A stretch of DNA of 64,000 nucleotides from Tetrahymena thermophila SB210 (GCF_000189635.1 NW_002476052.1:125784-189783), one strand, 5' to 3'; positions 22,725 through 35,672 are shown, counted from the stretch's first letter. Notes: a model not told the origin generated them from the sequence alone. A program made the numbers and translations.

Positions 22725-24678
22725 AATAATAATTCGCAAAAATTTATATTAATTTTTAATAGAGTTAAAATAACTAATTAAATAATAAATTAATTGATAA
22801 TATATTCAATACATGCATACATACATACAGCTTATTTTTGATTTTAAGATAAAGTTAGAACTTTAATTTTAATGGTATTTTAACAAACTTTTCGAATTAC
22901 AGCATTTTTCTCTTTTGTTGCAATCTTCAGTAAAACTCATTAAATATTTCTATTAATCAATCAAAGAATAAATAATCTATATTTTTTTGCAAATAATAAA
23001 TTTTAATCTAATTATTTATTTTGAATTTTGGCAATATTCTGTTTTATATTTCAGTAAAATAATGCGATGCATATTTCACTATTTTAAAACCAAATTTAAG
23101 ACCTTCAATTTAACGATTCTTATCAGTTAGATTGTTTGAAACTGCTTAATAATAAATTTATGCAAAAACATATTTTTTTATTAGGAATTATTTATTAGTA
23201 GAAACATATTTTATTAAAATTTACCTATAATTTATTTTAAATATAATATTTTTATTAATACATCAACTATTTTTTAATTTTATAAGCATTTAAGCTTAAA
23301 CAAATGCCATATTAAGTTGTTTATTCTAAAATTTATCCTATAAATTTACTGATACTTTTATTTTTCTAATATGGAACAAAATCAAAAAATTAAAAAAAGG
23401 TACGATAGATCGACTGACGGTTTTATCATCAAATCATTTGAATAAATTTAAAAAAAAATTATTTAATTTATTAATCAAAAAGGGGGTAAATAATAAGGAA
23501 CCTCTTACTGTGATAAATACCTTTGATGGTAATTGGTTAAATTTTGCTTACTTTGTTGAATCCTTCTCCCTCCCCACCCCCCTTATTTATAGATTAGTCT
23601 TATTTTAAACATTAAATTAATACTTTACTCAAAATTAATTTTTTGAAAGTAATTTTTCTTAATTAAATTGATTTTTAAATTTAATTTAGCAGAAAAGAAG
23701 ATAAATATTTTAGTTAAAATATAAGTTTTTATTGTTTTATTTTAATTTAGATTTTAACCTTTTTTGTTTGTATTTCAAATACTCTTAAAGACATATTTAT
23801 AAATAAGTTAATTAAATTAAAAAGATACTTTTAAAACAATTTATCAAATCACATTAAATAATAATTTAATTGCTTTCTGAGATATTTCAAAGACTTTTAA
23901 ATGCAACTTGATTAATAAAATAAATCAAAAAAGCTCTTTTGAGATATTTTAAAAAAAAATATTAAATAATAATTAAATTACTTTTTTTTACTATTTTTTG
24001 TTCAAATTTTCTAAATAAATTAAAGCAAAAATAAACTTTTTAGATAATTTTTAAAATAGATTAAATAGTATAGCTTGTATTTGTTTTATTATAGTAATAT
24101 TTTAAAGCAAAAATATGCTTTTGAAATACTTAATAAAATAAGTTTAAATAAAAATTTTTTTTTTTTCATTTACTTTCTTTAAATAAAGAATTAATATTTA
24201 GAAAGAAATATTAGAATTATGCTTTTTGCAAAATAATGTGTAAGAAAGCTCAAACAGAAATAAATGTTTTGATAATTGTTATTCAAAGTTGATATTAAAA
24301 GAAAATCAAGACAAAGTAAAATATTTTAGAAATGATATTCGATTATTAATAAACAATTTATAGAAATAAGATACAAACAAATAAATAAATGGGAATTATA
24401 AATTTTGATAAAAAATAGAAATGAAATGTGATAGATATTATTTTAATATATTAAAAGTCGAGAATTTTCTAACTTTTACTTTACAATTTTCTAGATATTT
24501 TGTTAATACAAAGGTAACAAGATAATATGATGCTATCATTAATTAATAAATAATTTAATCATTTAATTAATAAAAATAAGATTTTGTAAATAAATCAAAC
24601 AAGCAGTCTCAGAATATATAAAAAAATATTAGATTTCTAAGAAATAAATATAAAAATTAATAATTAAGTCAAATAGTT
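22725..24678. other. Long intergenic region with a small open frame and a pyrimidine tract
   Basis: Divergent spacer between the NudE-like and prohibitin genes. It contains a TACA repeat near 22812-22826. One small plus-strand frame, 23371-23526 (51 codons, MEQNQKIKKRYDRSTDGF...), is less A/T-rich than its surroundings and might be a tiny gene or an exon. It is followed by a C-rich pyrimidine tract at about 23562-23583, striking in this composition. I see no other gene. Confidence 0.45.
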
Positions 24679-25915
24679 ATGAGTTTCGCTTCTAAGTTAA
24701 TTACATTAGGCGCTGGTATTTCAGGTCTCGGATTTTTCGTTGGTAGATTTTTCTTCACTATCGATGCTGGTGAAAGAGCCATTATGTTCGATAGAGCAAA
24801 CGGTGGTATTAAAGAAAAGATCTATGGTGAAGGAATGCATTTTTATATTCCATTTTTTTAGGTAAATATTTGATTTCTCTTTTAAATAATTTATTGCTTA
24901 TTTAGAGGAAAGATCAAAATAATGCTTAGTAGATAAGAAAATATAAAATAATATTTTATTTTATATTTTGCAAGTTTCAGCTTGTTTTGAGCATAAGATA
25001 AAACTGAATAATTAATGATGAATTTGGTCAAAAACATCAAAAATAAATTAAAAAAAAAAATCATGAAAGAAACAAAGAATAAATGAAAGAAACAAAGAAT
25101 GAATGAAAAGCAAATATTAAAAATAATTTTATCATTCATTTTAAAGCTTGAATTAATGCAATATTTGATTTTGTTTTATAAAAAATAAAAATAGAAACCC
25201 ATCACTTTTGCCATTAGATTGCAAAGCAAGACTATCACTTCTCAAACTGGTACAAAGGATTTACAAACTGTCGATATAGCTCTTAGATTATTATTTAGAC
25301 CCGTAGAAAGCTAACTCCCTAATATTTATTTAAAGTTGGGAACTGATTACGATGAGAGAATTTTACCTTCAGTCGGTAAGGAAACTTTAAAAAGTGTTAT
25401 TGCCCAATACGATGCTGATCAAATTTTGAAGCAAAGAGAAAGAATTTCATAAGAAATTAGATAATAAATCATCCAAAACGCCAAGGAATTTAATATTATA
25501 TTAGACGATGTCTCCTTCATTCATCTTGGTTTTATGAAAGAATATGCTAATGCTATTGAATAGAAGTAAGTTGCCTAACAAAACGTCGAAAGATAAAGAT
25601 ATATTGTTGATAGAGATGAATAAGAAAAGTAAGCATAAATTATTAAATCTGAAGGTGAAGCAGAAGCTGCTATTATGATTAACAAGGCTGTCAAGCAATT
25701 CGGTGCTGGTAAATTTATAAATTTCTTTAAATTATTAAAATGTATTTGCATGGTTAATTTATTCTATTTTAATTCAAAAAGCTCAAATTGAACTTAAGAG
25801 ACTTGAAGCTGCTAAGAATATTGCCGAAACTTTATCCAAATCTCAAAACATATCTTTTGTTCCTTCAGGAGCAGGTCAAGGTGGCAATGGATTATTGTTA
25901 AATGTTAGAGTTTGA
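24679..25915 (+). CDS. PHB1: Prohibitin 1
   Basis: Three exons (24679-24861, 25195-25708, 25782-25915) join in phase to 277 codons, 276 residues, the normal prohibitin length. Prohibitin 1 and 2 form ring complexes in the mitochondrial inner membrane that scaffold proteases and respiratory complexes. An N-terminal hydrophobic anchor ([20 protein letters not shown]) is followed by the SPFH/PHB domain: [80 protein letters not shown] and [20 protein letters not shown]. The FRPV and FDR motifs and the C-terminal LLLNV favour the PHB1 branch over PHB2, although EGEAEAA is more PHB2-like. The three exons contain several TAA/TAG glutamines. The 333-nt first intron is the source of spurious reverse-strand frames. 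Confidence 0.97.
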
Positions 25916-26733
25916 TAATATTACAACAAAATTTTAACTATAAAAAAAGTAAAGAATTATCTAATAAACCTTTAAGTATTTTAGTGTTTTTTTATATCAA
26001 ATTAAATACCAAATGTATGTATTTATGTATACTCTAAAAATATCTAACTAATTAAATAACTAAAATACTAAATTATTCTTTATAATCTGACTCTTTAATA
26101 AAAAATTTATAAAAATAAATAAAATGAAATCTTAAGTTAGAATAGAAATTAATATAATTATAATTTTAAACAGTGTAAAACCCAAAAAGCTAATTAAAAA
26201 TCAAAATCTATAAATCTAAGATTTATAAACAACAATTTGAATGAAAAAATTATTTTTCAAAAATATTTTTGTCTTATTCTAGAACTATCTTACAGTAAAT
26301 CTTATTTAAATATTTAGTTTTTTAGTTAATTAGTTATTTAAAAAAAATTTTGCTTAGAATATTAAAAAATAAATTGAAATAATTATATATTCCTAACAAA
26401 TTGAATTTATTTTTAAAAATAAAAGTAAAATAAACAATTATTAATTTTTTGTTGGATATTATTAATTAATTTAATAATTGATTTTAATAAACTTGGTAAG
26501 AGATTATAAACTAATGCGTTTTTTACAAAATATAAGACGAAATAACAAAATGGTTTAAGCATACTTACAAATAAAAACATGAATAATAAATGGAATTTAA
26601 TAAAACATAAAATAATAATGCATTCAAATTTTTAATTATTATAAGCTAATCGATTGAACGAATAACTAACTACTAATGAATGAAATCATATTAACTTGAC
26701 TTAATTAATTAAAGTTTATTTATTCTTCTTCAT
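25916..26733. other. 3' intergenic region between convergent genes
   Basis: This holds the 3' regions of prohibitin (plus) and the long coiled-coil gene (minus). It is A/T-rich with several AATAAA-like elements and no supported gene. Confidence 0.6.
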
Positions 26734-29700
26734 TCAATTCTCATTTTCTATTTAAATAATTAAAAAATTTTTAATCTAAAAATAAGGAAAATTAGATAGA
26801 TTATTTTTACCATATTGTTCCTCTTGGTATTCCTGCTCTTGTTGCTATTCTGTATTTTAAATATTTTCATCGTTATTTTACTCATAATCTTACTAGTGGT
26901 GTTGATGTTCTTCTTGTTAATCATATTCCTTTATTTATATATTTTATTCATGGTGGTGTTAATTTTCTATAATTTCATCTTTTTCTATTTCATTAAGACG
27001 TTTTTCTTTGTATTTCAAGAATTCCTTGTGATCAAACACATGCAAGAGCTTGTCATAATAAACTTTTTCTGTGTCTTTTGAATCTTCGTAGATTTTCATA
27101 ATAATATAATCAGTGTGTCTTGGAGAAAACTCAGCATCACAATAGCTCATAGCTTTCTCTAAATCTTCTAACTTACAAACACCATCTTAATATCCTTCTT
27201 TCTTTTACTTTGTGTAAAGTTGGATGTTTTCTTTCAATCCCGAAGAGAACTTAGTAAAAATCTACACAAAATAATTAAAAAATTTTATTAACAATATTAT
27301 TTTTGATCAAATAATTTTCTTACATCTGACACATCTTCATGAATTTTGAGCTCCTCTTTAGGACTAAGAATTTCGTATTTACCAACTAGATTCCTAAATA
27401 CAGTTTTTATTACACTTATGTCATTAGATCTAGTTTCATCAAAGATTATTTTATCCTCCGAATTATCTTCCACCATATATCTTGCCACAGACAAGGCATC
27501 ATCATCGTTCGCTATGCAGAAAGGTTCTCTACAAAAATATTTTAAAAATTCATATTTAATATAAACAAAAATTTAAATTCAAAAAGTTTCTCATTAGTGA
27601 TTAAATTTTATTAAAACTAAATAATAAATTTAAAAAATATTTTTTTTAATATTGAAAATAATTTTGTAAATGAAAATAAATGTTGATTAATGAATTAATT
27701 ACTTTTGTAAAATAGCAACAATTTCCATAATATTGGCTTTTCCTCTCTTTCTTAATTCAGGTGTAATTAAATAATGATCAATTTCTTCAAATCTGATTTT
27801 CTTTGTTTTTAAACTGAATCTTAAATCTTTACCGATTTTGTTGACATCATATAAATTAACTCTTGGCATTAATTTTTTTTAAAGCAACTCTGATGGTCTT
27901 TTGGAAGAATTGTTTCTTATTTTTTCTTGGATTTGTGCTTACAAGCTTGGAACATTTTATTGCTTTTACAAATCTTTGTTTGTATTTTCATAGTTAGCTT
28001 AAGATGAATATTATTACTAATGCTATGTAGGGTAACTTGAACTGTTATTTTCACTTGCTTTATTTTAGTGGAATTATGAGTATTATTGTTGCAATTATTA
28101 TGATGATGCTTTTTAAGTATAAGGAGTCGAATCTTAGCTTTCATTTTTTTTCTATTTAAACAATTAATCAGAATCAGCTCTGACAAGCTCTGTGACATTT
28201 TAATGTTGCTACTATTCCAAAAGATCTTCCAAAGCTTTTATTTTATCCTCTAAATTTTTATTCATCAACTATTCTTAGTTATAATTTCTTTCAGCTATCT
28301 CTTTTTGTATTCTAATTGATTCAATTCTTTCCTTTTAATGTTTTAAAAAGTTTAAAATAACAGTTTATCTAATGCAAAACATACTTGCCATTCCTGAGTA
28401 TCTCTTCTTTATTTATCCTCTAATTCTTTTATTTTTTCGATCTTGATCATCAACTAATTGTTTAATTTGCCATTCTCTTTTCCAATCTTTTCTAAGTCTG
28501 CTTTCAATTTAGAATTGTAATCAGCTAACCCATGATTCTAGTTAGAATTTTAAGATTACTTTCTGCCATAAGGAGAATTCATCCCGTCCATTCTACTTTT
28601 TCTAAGCTCTTCCTCTTACTGTTAAATCTGTTTTTGCATAAACATTTTTTCCTTTTAGAGGCGTCTCAACTATCTGTCACATTCCTTTTCTCTCACCTTA
28701 ATTAATTGTTATTTAAATATTAAAAATATTATTTTTTATTTAGAGATATTTTACATTTATTTCATTTTTTTCTTTCTCTAATTTTTAAATCAAAACAGCC
28801 ATTTCTAAATTGTCATTTTTAAGAGCTTCAACTTTTTTGTTTAAACCAACTAATCCATCTCCAGACCTTGTAGATCCTCCAGTTTGATCGCTAAAAAATA
28901 AATAAAAATAATTAATATTAAATATATTTAGTTAAAAATAATGTCTCACAATCCAAAACCTTAGTTGACTTTAAGACACTGATCTAGCTTGCTTTTAAGT
29001 TTAATGCACTCTTCCCTTAAAACATTAACTTCTATCTATTATAAAATTCATAACAAAAATCTTAGCAACTCCTCTCATTTCTATTAAAATAAATACCTCT
29101 AATTCTTAAAGCCTAGTTGTGGTAATTTGCCTCTTAAAGTTTTCAAACTCAATATTTTTTTGTTCTATTTCTTTGAGACACTCCTTAAGCTACTTCCTGA
29201 GTCTGATACTTAAAGCATTCTAAAATTTAATAAATTAATTTTACTTTTATTTTAGCTAATTATTCTAACAATTTCTTTAACTTAATTAAAATACATTTAA
29301 AATTTAGTATTTTTAAATAATTTTTAACTCTCATAATTGATTCGTTATTCAATTTGTGTGAAAGATTGAAAGATTTGAAATTTTTACGTTTTTAACCTCA
29401 ATAATTTTTTGAGAAAATAAAGAGCTTTTAAAATACTTAAAAAAGTTAAAGAATTTAATTAGAAATAATTAATTCTATTTGCTGAAAACTTAATCACCAT
29501 GTGCAATACTTTTATTAATTTGAATAACTTTTACCTCTTTTTATTAATTTGCTGTTCCAGATGAGGATTTGATATTACCTTCTTCAATAATTCTTTCAAA
29601 TTTCTTGGCTTCCCTCTTTATGGAAAATAAATAAACAAATGATTCAGTGAGGTGATAAAAAAATAAATTTAATTTACTTCAAGATTTAAATTTTTTGTTT

Positions 29701-30479
29701 TCAGTTTCAAGTTCTCCTCCTAAAGTACATTTATTTAATTTCTAAGTTGTAACAAATTTTCATAAAGCTTTTCCTGTTTATTTTTAATAATGAATAAATT
29801 GCTTCAAATAATTTAATCCTACCTTATCATGCAGTATGTTATTAGGAATCTTTTTGTTTGGTTATTGATTCTTGTCAAAGAAAAATGCTCCTGATGTTGT
29901 CCTAGTATGTTTACAAATAATTATTATTATTTAGCCATTCATTTTAATTAATGTAAAAATTAATATTTGAAAATTAATCCTATACTGTCCGTTTATTTGA
30001 GGCATTTTTTAAGATTTGGTTGTGGATTAATTATAGCTTGGATCATAAACTCCATTTTATGTTGAAACTGTGCTAGGACGGATATAACTCGATCTATTTG
30101 CTTTTAAACTTCCTGCAAACTTGGGCGATAACACGCCAATACGCTAATTGTGGATATTTGCTTAAGAATTACTTAACGAGCTCAAATGCGCTTATTAATT
30201 ATTCTATCCATAAGATGTTAGTGGGCGCTTTTAGTAGAGATAATCATTCTGCATTTATTTTTTTTATTTAAATAATCTTTAATTTTTGCATTTTTTAAAA
30301 AGTTTTATTTAAATCGATTATTCAGCCATTTTTTCAAATGCTCAATTATTCTCAATTAGTTTAAATAAGACATCTCAAAATAATATTTTTACTTCCTAAG
30401 TATCGATTTTCCCTGCTGCCGCTCCTGAAGGAGCTGCGTTTTAATTGCTCTGATACTAATTATCAAATTATTCAGACAT
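26734..30479 (-). CDS. Long coiled-coil protein with ordered C-terminal domain, possibly ciliary
   Basis: About twelve exons run from ATG at 30479 to TGA at 26734, about 890 residues. The N-terminal ~145 residues are disordered-looking (APSGAAAGKIDTQE; GVLSPKFAGSLKANRSSYIR). Coiled coil follows, starting EKLYENLLQLRNQINVLQEE and continuing through VREKECDRQLRRLQKEKMFM to about residue 480, then an S/Q/N-rich linker. From LMPRVNLYDVNKIGKDLRFS the last ~300 residues look folded: KKIRFEEIDHYLITPELRKR, ARYMVEDNSEDKIIFDETRS, TVFRNLVGKYEILSPKEELK and SPRHTDYIIMKIYEDSKDTE, a helix-loop pattern reminiscent of degenerate EF hands. The protein ends in an acidic H/Q/N tail. The C-terminal part looks like a separate gene with its own ATG at 27869, but the upstream frame reads straight into it without TGA, so I treat it as one gene. 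The ciliary role is inference. Confidence 0.7.
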
Positions 30480-31201
30480 TTTAATTTAATCTTTATTGTT
30501 AAAAATCTATCTATATATTTATATATCAATCAAATAACCTTTAAACAATTAATGAATAGAATGTTAATAACTTATTATAATTATTATTTATTTTTTTGAT
30601 TGTTATATTTTATTAAACGAGTCCTTTCTTTTAGATTGACTGACTGACTGACTGACCGAATCAATGACTGAATGATTTATTAAATTAAAGCAATGTTGAC
30701 TACTTTTTAATTCATATTATACTACTTCTGATTTCTTATTTAAAAGTAAATGCACCTATCTATCTTTTTGCTACAAAAATAGATACAACCAATTTATGCT
30801 AAAATTAGTTTAAACAAAATCATTTGATTTGGATTTATTAAAATAATCTTTAAAAATAAGTTAACATTTTTATTTGACTACTTCAAATTAAATAAATAAA
30901 ATATAATTTAATTTTATTAAGTTAAATAATGATAAATTATTTTTATAATTAAAATCATAAGCAAAATATTAATTTTAATTCAGTTATATTTTCTTTTGAT
31001 TAAATATTTTTCTATTAATTATTCCTTTAAATATTAATTTTATTTAATAATAATTTTTTTATTAATATCATGACATAATACTATTAATTAAATAGAAAAT
31101 AAAAATACTTAAATTCAGGTATTCAAAAACTTACAAATTAGAAAAAAAATAATTTTTTAGCCATTGTTGTATGTTGCTTTTTTAATAGATTGACATCAAA
31201 T
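30480..31201. other. Divergent intergenic region with GACT microsatellite
   Basis: Upstream regions of the minus-strand coiled-coil gene and the plus-strand LRR array meet here. A (GACT)n-like tract at about 30634-30660 is the only structured element. The rest is A/T-rich, without a supported gene. Confidence 0.55.
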
Positions 31202-33265
31202 ATGGAAAATAATTGGAAAGAGGACAAGGTAATTTTTTTTTAGCAGTCAACTTTTCTTCATTTATTGTTTAGAAATTTAAATAGTATTTTACATACATTT
31301 TATAAATAATTTTTCACTTACATTTAAATGGTTAAATGAAATTGTTTTCTATTCATTTTTTTAAAGATATTTTTTGTTTGAGTTTTCTTCATTCAAAAAT
31401 GAACTGAAAATTTTATTTTTGAAAATGATAAATTATTACCATTCTATATTATTATTTGATTTTGAATTTTATTAATTTTGATTTATGTTATCAATATTTA
31501 GATTATCGAAAAATCTATCTGCTATCTATTTAATATTTCTTAAAAAAAGTTAACTAATAAATGATTTAGTAGAAAAATGATTTTTACAATCTAGAAGAAG
31601 TAATTAATTATTTATTTTTTTATTAACATTCTTTAAATTCATTTTTATTAATAAAAAAGTTTTTAAACTCTTCTCTTTAATCTCATTCAGTTCTCACTAT
31701 TTATCTTAAGTAAATTAAATTTATTATTATATTTAATTATTTATTTATTTAATTCTCAAGTTATTTAAAATATTAATTTCTTATTATTTCTTATTTTTTC
31801 GTCATTTTTTCTAACTTTTAATTAATAATATACATATCCTCTTCAATATTTAAAAATTAGAAATAATTAAATTTGGGATAAGGGTTCATTAGGCTTAAAT
31901 TCTGCTTTAGCAAAGTGCAAAAACCTCTTAAATTTGTAACTTGATTGATATTGGGTAAAAATAGTTTATTTGTTGATTATGATATATTTGAATACAAAAT
32001 GTATTAAAAAATATATTACTCTTTTAATTTTTTTATTTATTAGCTTTTTATTAGAATTTATTTTTCTTTTTATCCTGCTTGTATTTTTTTTCTTTATTAA
32101 GATAACTCATATTTATTCATTCATTCTTTCTAACTAACTGATTAATTTATCAATAATTTTCTTCAAAATTTAAAAAGTGGCAATTAAATTGGAAATTAGG
32201 GTGCTTTAGGATTAGGTTCTGCTTTAAAAAACTGCACTAATCTCTCCAATTTGTCTCTTAATCTTAGGTAAAATTTATTTTGGATTGTGATATTTTTTTA
32301 AACATAAAAATGAATTAAGCAATAAAACTCTTTTAATTTATTAATTGATTGATTTATTGGCTTTTTATTTGATTTCTTTCTCTTTTTATTTTGTTAGTGT
32401 TTTTTGATTATTAATTTAACTCATTCGTTTTTTAATTTTCTACTTTTGCTTTGAATATTAATTAATTAAAATCTTTTTATTTCATTTTTTCCTTCTAACT
32501 AATAAATTAATCTTTAATTTTCTTCAATATTTTAAAAGTTGTAATTTAGTTGGTGCAATCGGTGTATCTGGTTTAGCTTCAGCTTTATCAAACTGCACTA
32601 ATATCTCAAATTTGTCTATTGATCTAAGGTAAAAATTCTTTATTTGTTTTGGATTTTGATATTTTTTAATATAAAAATGAATTTAAATGATTAGATCCAA
32701 CGAATAAAATTATCATAATTTTCTTCAATAAATAAAAAGATGGAATTTAATTTACGATGAAGGAGCATCAGGCTTAGGTTGTGCTTTACCAAACTACACA
32801 AATCTCTCAAATCTATCACTTGGGATTGTGTAAAAGCAGTTTATTTATTTTATATTTTTTAATTAAAAATGAATTTAAAACAATAAAACTCTTTTAATTT
32901 ATTTGTTTATTATCTTTTTATTTGATTTATTTTTTTTTATTCTGTTTGTAATTTTTTTCTCTCTTAATTTAACTTATTCCTTTTTTAATTTTAGACTTTT
33001 GCTTTGATAACTAATTAATTTCTTATCATTTAATATTTTTTCTTCATTTCTTAAATGTTACAAGCTAATTAATTATATATTTTTTCTTCAAAATTTAAAA
33101 AGTTGCAATAAAATGACTAAGTAAGGTGCTTCAATCTTATATTCTGGTTTAGCAAAGTGCATTAACCTCTCAAATTTGTCTCTTGAAATTGGGCAAAAAC
33201 TGTTTATTTTTTTTTATGTTTTGATATTTTTATAGCTATTTACGTTGATTTATTTTGGTATCTGA
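31202..33265 (+). CDS. LRR protein gene with one repeat per exon, 5' part probably decayed
   Basis: A short first exon (31202-31228, MENNWKEDK) precedes five homologous exon-like segments: 31861-31954, 32178-32267, 32539-32628, 32740-32829 and 33103 onward. The middle three are exactly 90 nt, start after AG with a T or A, end before GTAAAA, and are phase-2 at both ends. Each encodes one 30-residue leucine-rich repeat: NQIGNQGALGLGSALKNCTN, VGAIGVSGLASALSNCTNIS and YDEGASGLGCALPNYTNLSN. The fifth (ASILYSGLAKCINLSNLSLE) would end before GC rather than GT and reads on to TGA at 33263-33265. The first repeat segment has a 4-nt insertion with an in-frame TGA and does not match the phase of the first exon. 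The repeat class resembles the large Tetrahymena LRR families. It may be an expressed gene with a cryptic donor or a decaying copy. Confidence 0.5.
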
Positions 33266-35225
33266 GTTTAAATATTCAAACAAAAATACAAAATAAATAA
33301 TTTATTTAAATTAATACTTATAAAAATAAATAAAAATAAAAAATAAGTTAATATTTTTTATTTTTTATAATATACATTTTTAAAAATAAATATTAATAAT
33401 AATTCAACTAATTTAATTATAAAATTAAACTTTAAATAAATTAAATTGATAATTATTTAATCTTTAAAAATATTTTTAAATAAATATTGATAAAAAATAT
33501 ATTTTTTAAAATTAAAAAAGTTTCTAATTATTTCAATTATTAAAAAAAAATGAATCAATATAGATTTTCAAATCTAGACTATGATATGATTTTATTTATG
33601 AGTAAAAAATTTTTTTAAAGGTGATTCGCCCTAAAATTATTATTATCAATATTATAGTGTTTCAAACAGCAAAGAAAAAAAACAATATTAAAACTCTGTT
33701 CTCAAATTGCCTTTTTCTATAATTGAATAATAAAAGGTTATTTTGTAATAGGAGGTCATTAGGTTAAGTATATTGCTCCACGTTTTGGTTTGGGTATTTA
33801 ATCATAAAATTTTATAATAATTTATATGATTTAATAATCTAATTAAAATATAAAACTAATCTTAACAATAATTTATTGCTTTCAAAAAGAATTATGCTTA
33901 TTTTAGAATAATTTCATTCATTCATGAATATAAATTATTATCAATGTAAAAATTTTAATTTTATTATCTAAATTTATTCAATCATTATATTTTATTTTAG
34001 CAATTCTATTCACTATTAAAGATTTTTCTAAAACACTTTTTTTTTTGACTAATTTATATTTTGAATGATAAAATGTTGATATTGAAGAATATAATACATC
34101 AAAAGAATTATATCATATATCAAAATTTTCTTTTTGTTAAGATTATAACAAATGTGTTTAAACAAGATAAAAAAATTGATTATTATTTGAAGAACATTTT
34201 TAAAAATAAAAATTGTTTCAATTTTTGATTTTTTAAATTTTATTCATATAGAATAAATATGATGAGTTTCTCTAAAATCTTATTTTAAAGGAATATCTTA
34301 AAATAATATTTAAATAAAATGATATATTTTTCCTTTATATTACAAAGATAGATTTTCTTTTATAAGTAAAAAGATTCAGGATTGAAAGCATGAAGAAATT
34401 TATCTTGAGATATAATTCTTTTACATCTATTTTTCTATGTTTTTATTATGTGGAAAAATAGTCTAATTTCAAAAACAATTAAAGTTGGTTTTCTTTCTAT
34501 TTTCAACCTTACATAAAAAAGAAATCTAAACAAATAAACAAATGATCAATTCATAAATAGAATTTTATTATGTCATACTTCAATCATAGTTAGTAAAAAT
34601 AAGGTATATCTAGAGAGATATACAAAAAAAATGTTGACTCAATCAGGATCAATAATAGGTAATAAAAAAAAAATTTATATTGTATTAATATTATTATAAA
34701 TTTTAAATAGATTCTGTAGAATATCTTTGTTATGATAAATATGTTAGGTATTTTTTAAATAGACATTCCAAATTTATTTTAATTCTTTCAAACTATTATT
34801 TTTCAAATAGTATATGTAATGATTTTATTTATTTTAAAAAATTAAATTTTTCATATTCTCGTTATATTTGATTTGATGATACCTAGACATATTTGACTGT
34901 ATAACCTATACAAATTTTGAAAATTGTTATTATTTATGTCTAACTTTAAAGTAGAAAAGATAAATTTGAGTTAATTTTATTTTTGAGCAGAAATAATCAA
35001 AGAGTTAATGAATTAGTTAATTGATCAGAAAATTTATTATCAAACAATAAAAATCTCTTCAATAAATTTAATTTTTTTCAAAAATTGACAATTTCTAACC
35101 TTACAAAAGCGATTTAGTAGATCAAACAAAACAAGGATGTTTGGTTTAAAAACAATCTTTGAAATCAAGAAAAATACATAATTTATATTATAAAAAAAAT
35201 TAAATTTCAAATAGTTATAAAAGAT
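33266..35225. other. Intergenic A/T-rich region
   Basis: Two kilobases of A/T-rich sequence with frequent TGA in all frames on both strands. I see no gene, RNA or clear repeat. The last ~150 bases should include the promoter and leader of the secreted-protein gene at 35226. Confidence 0.55.
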
Positions 35226-35672
35226 ATGAAAATTATTGCTATTATTGCTCTCTTGGCTGTTACTGCCTCCGCATCTTTGTTAGAAGACAAGTGCTTCATG
35301 AATGCTGCTGGTAAAACTGTATTCACTGTTGCTAACACTCTTAAAGAAATTACCAGTATTGAGAACTTAGATTAATATGAAACAATTTTGGCTTAAGTTG
35401 CTGAATTAAAGGCTGCTTACACCATGTGCAATATCTAAGACAAGATCCCCAACACCTCCGTTAGTAAAATCCTCCAAAATTTAGGAGTTGGTGATCTCCT
35501 ACTTTCTAAGTGCACATAAGACTTAGGTGGCTTTTTCTTGATCGTTAGCTCTATTATTGAAGATCACTCAAACATTCCTACTGATATTGTTGGTGTTATC
35601 GCTGCTGCACTTATGGGAAAATCAGCTTACGGTGACTGTGGTCAATTCATCGCTTTCCTCAAATAACTTTGA
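35226..35672 (+). CDS. Small secreted cysteine-containing protein, unknown function
   Basis: Single-exon gene of 149 codons, 148 residues, ending at TGA. The N-terminus is a textbook signal peptide (MKIIAIIALLAVTASASLLE) with likely cleavage after the ASA region. The mature part is helical-looking and carries four or five cysteines (EDKCFMNAAGKTV, YTMCNIQDK, LLLSKCTQDLGG, YGDCGQF), as expected of a disulphide-bonded secreted protein. Codon use is mixed and richer in GCT, GTT and ATC than neighbouring genes, which suggests good expression. No catalytic motif is visible and I do not recognise the family. It could be a secretory-granule or food-vacuole component; that is speculation. Confidence 0.75.

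Noticed and set aside
24891-25139. Minus-strand 82-codon hydrophobic frame
   Set aside because: It lies inside the first intron of prohibitin and reads the complement of A-rich sequence.
26815-27081. Plus-strand 88-codon V/L/F-rich frame resembling a membrane protein
   Set aside because: Antisense of the acidic H/Q/N-rich tail of the minus-strand coiled-coil gene.
27917-28198. Minus-strand 93-codon frame with many H, N and K residues
   Set aside because: Wrong frame of the coiled-coil gene; the correct frame, with TAA/TAG as Gln, continues through this segment.
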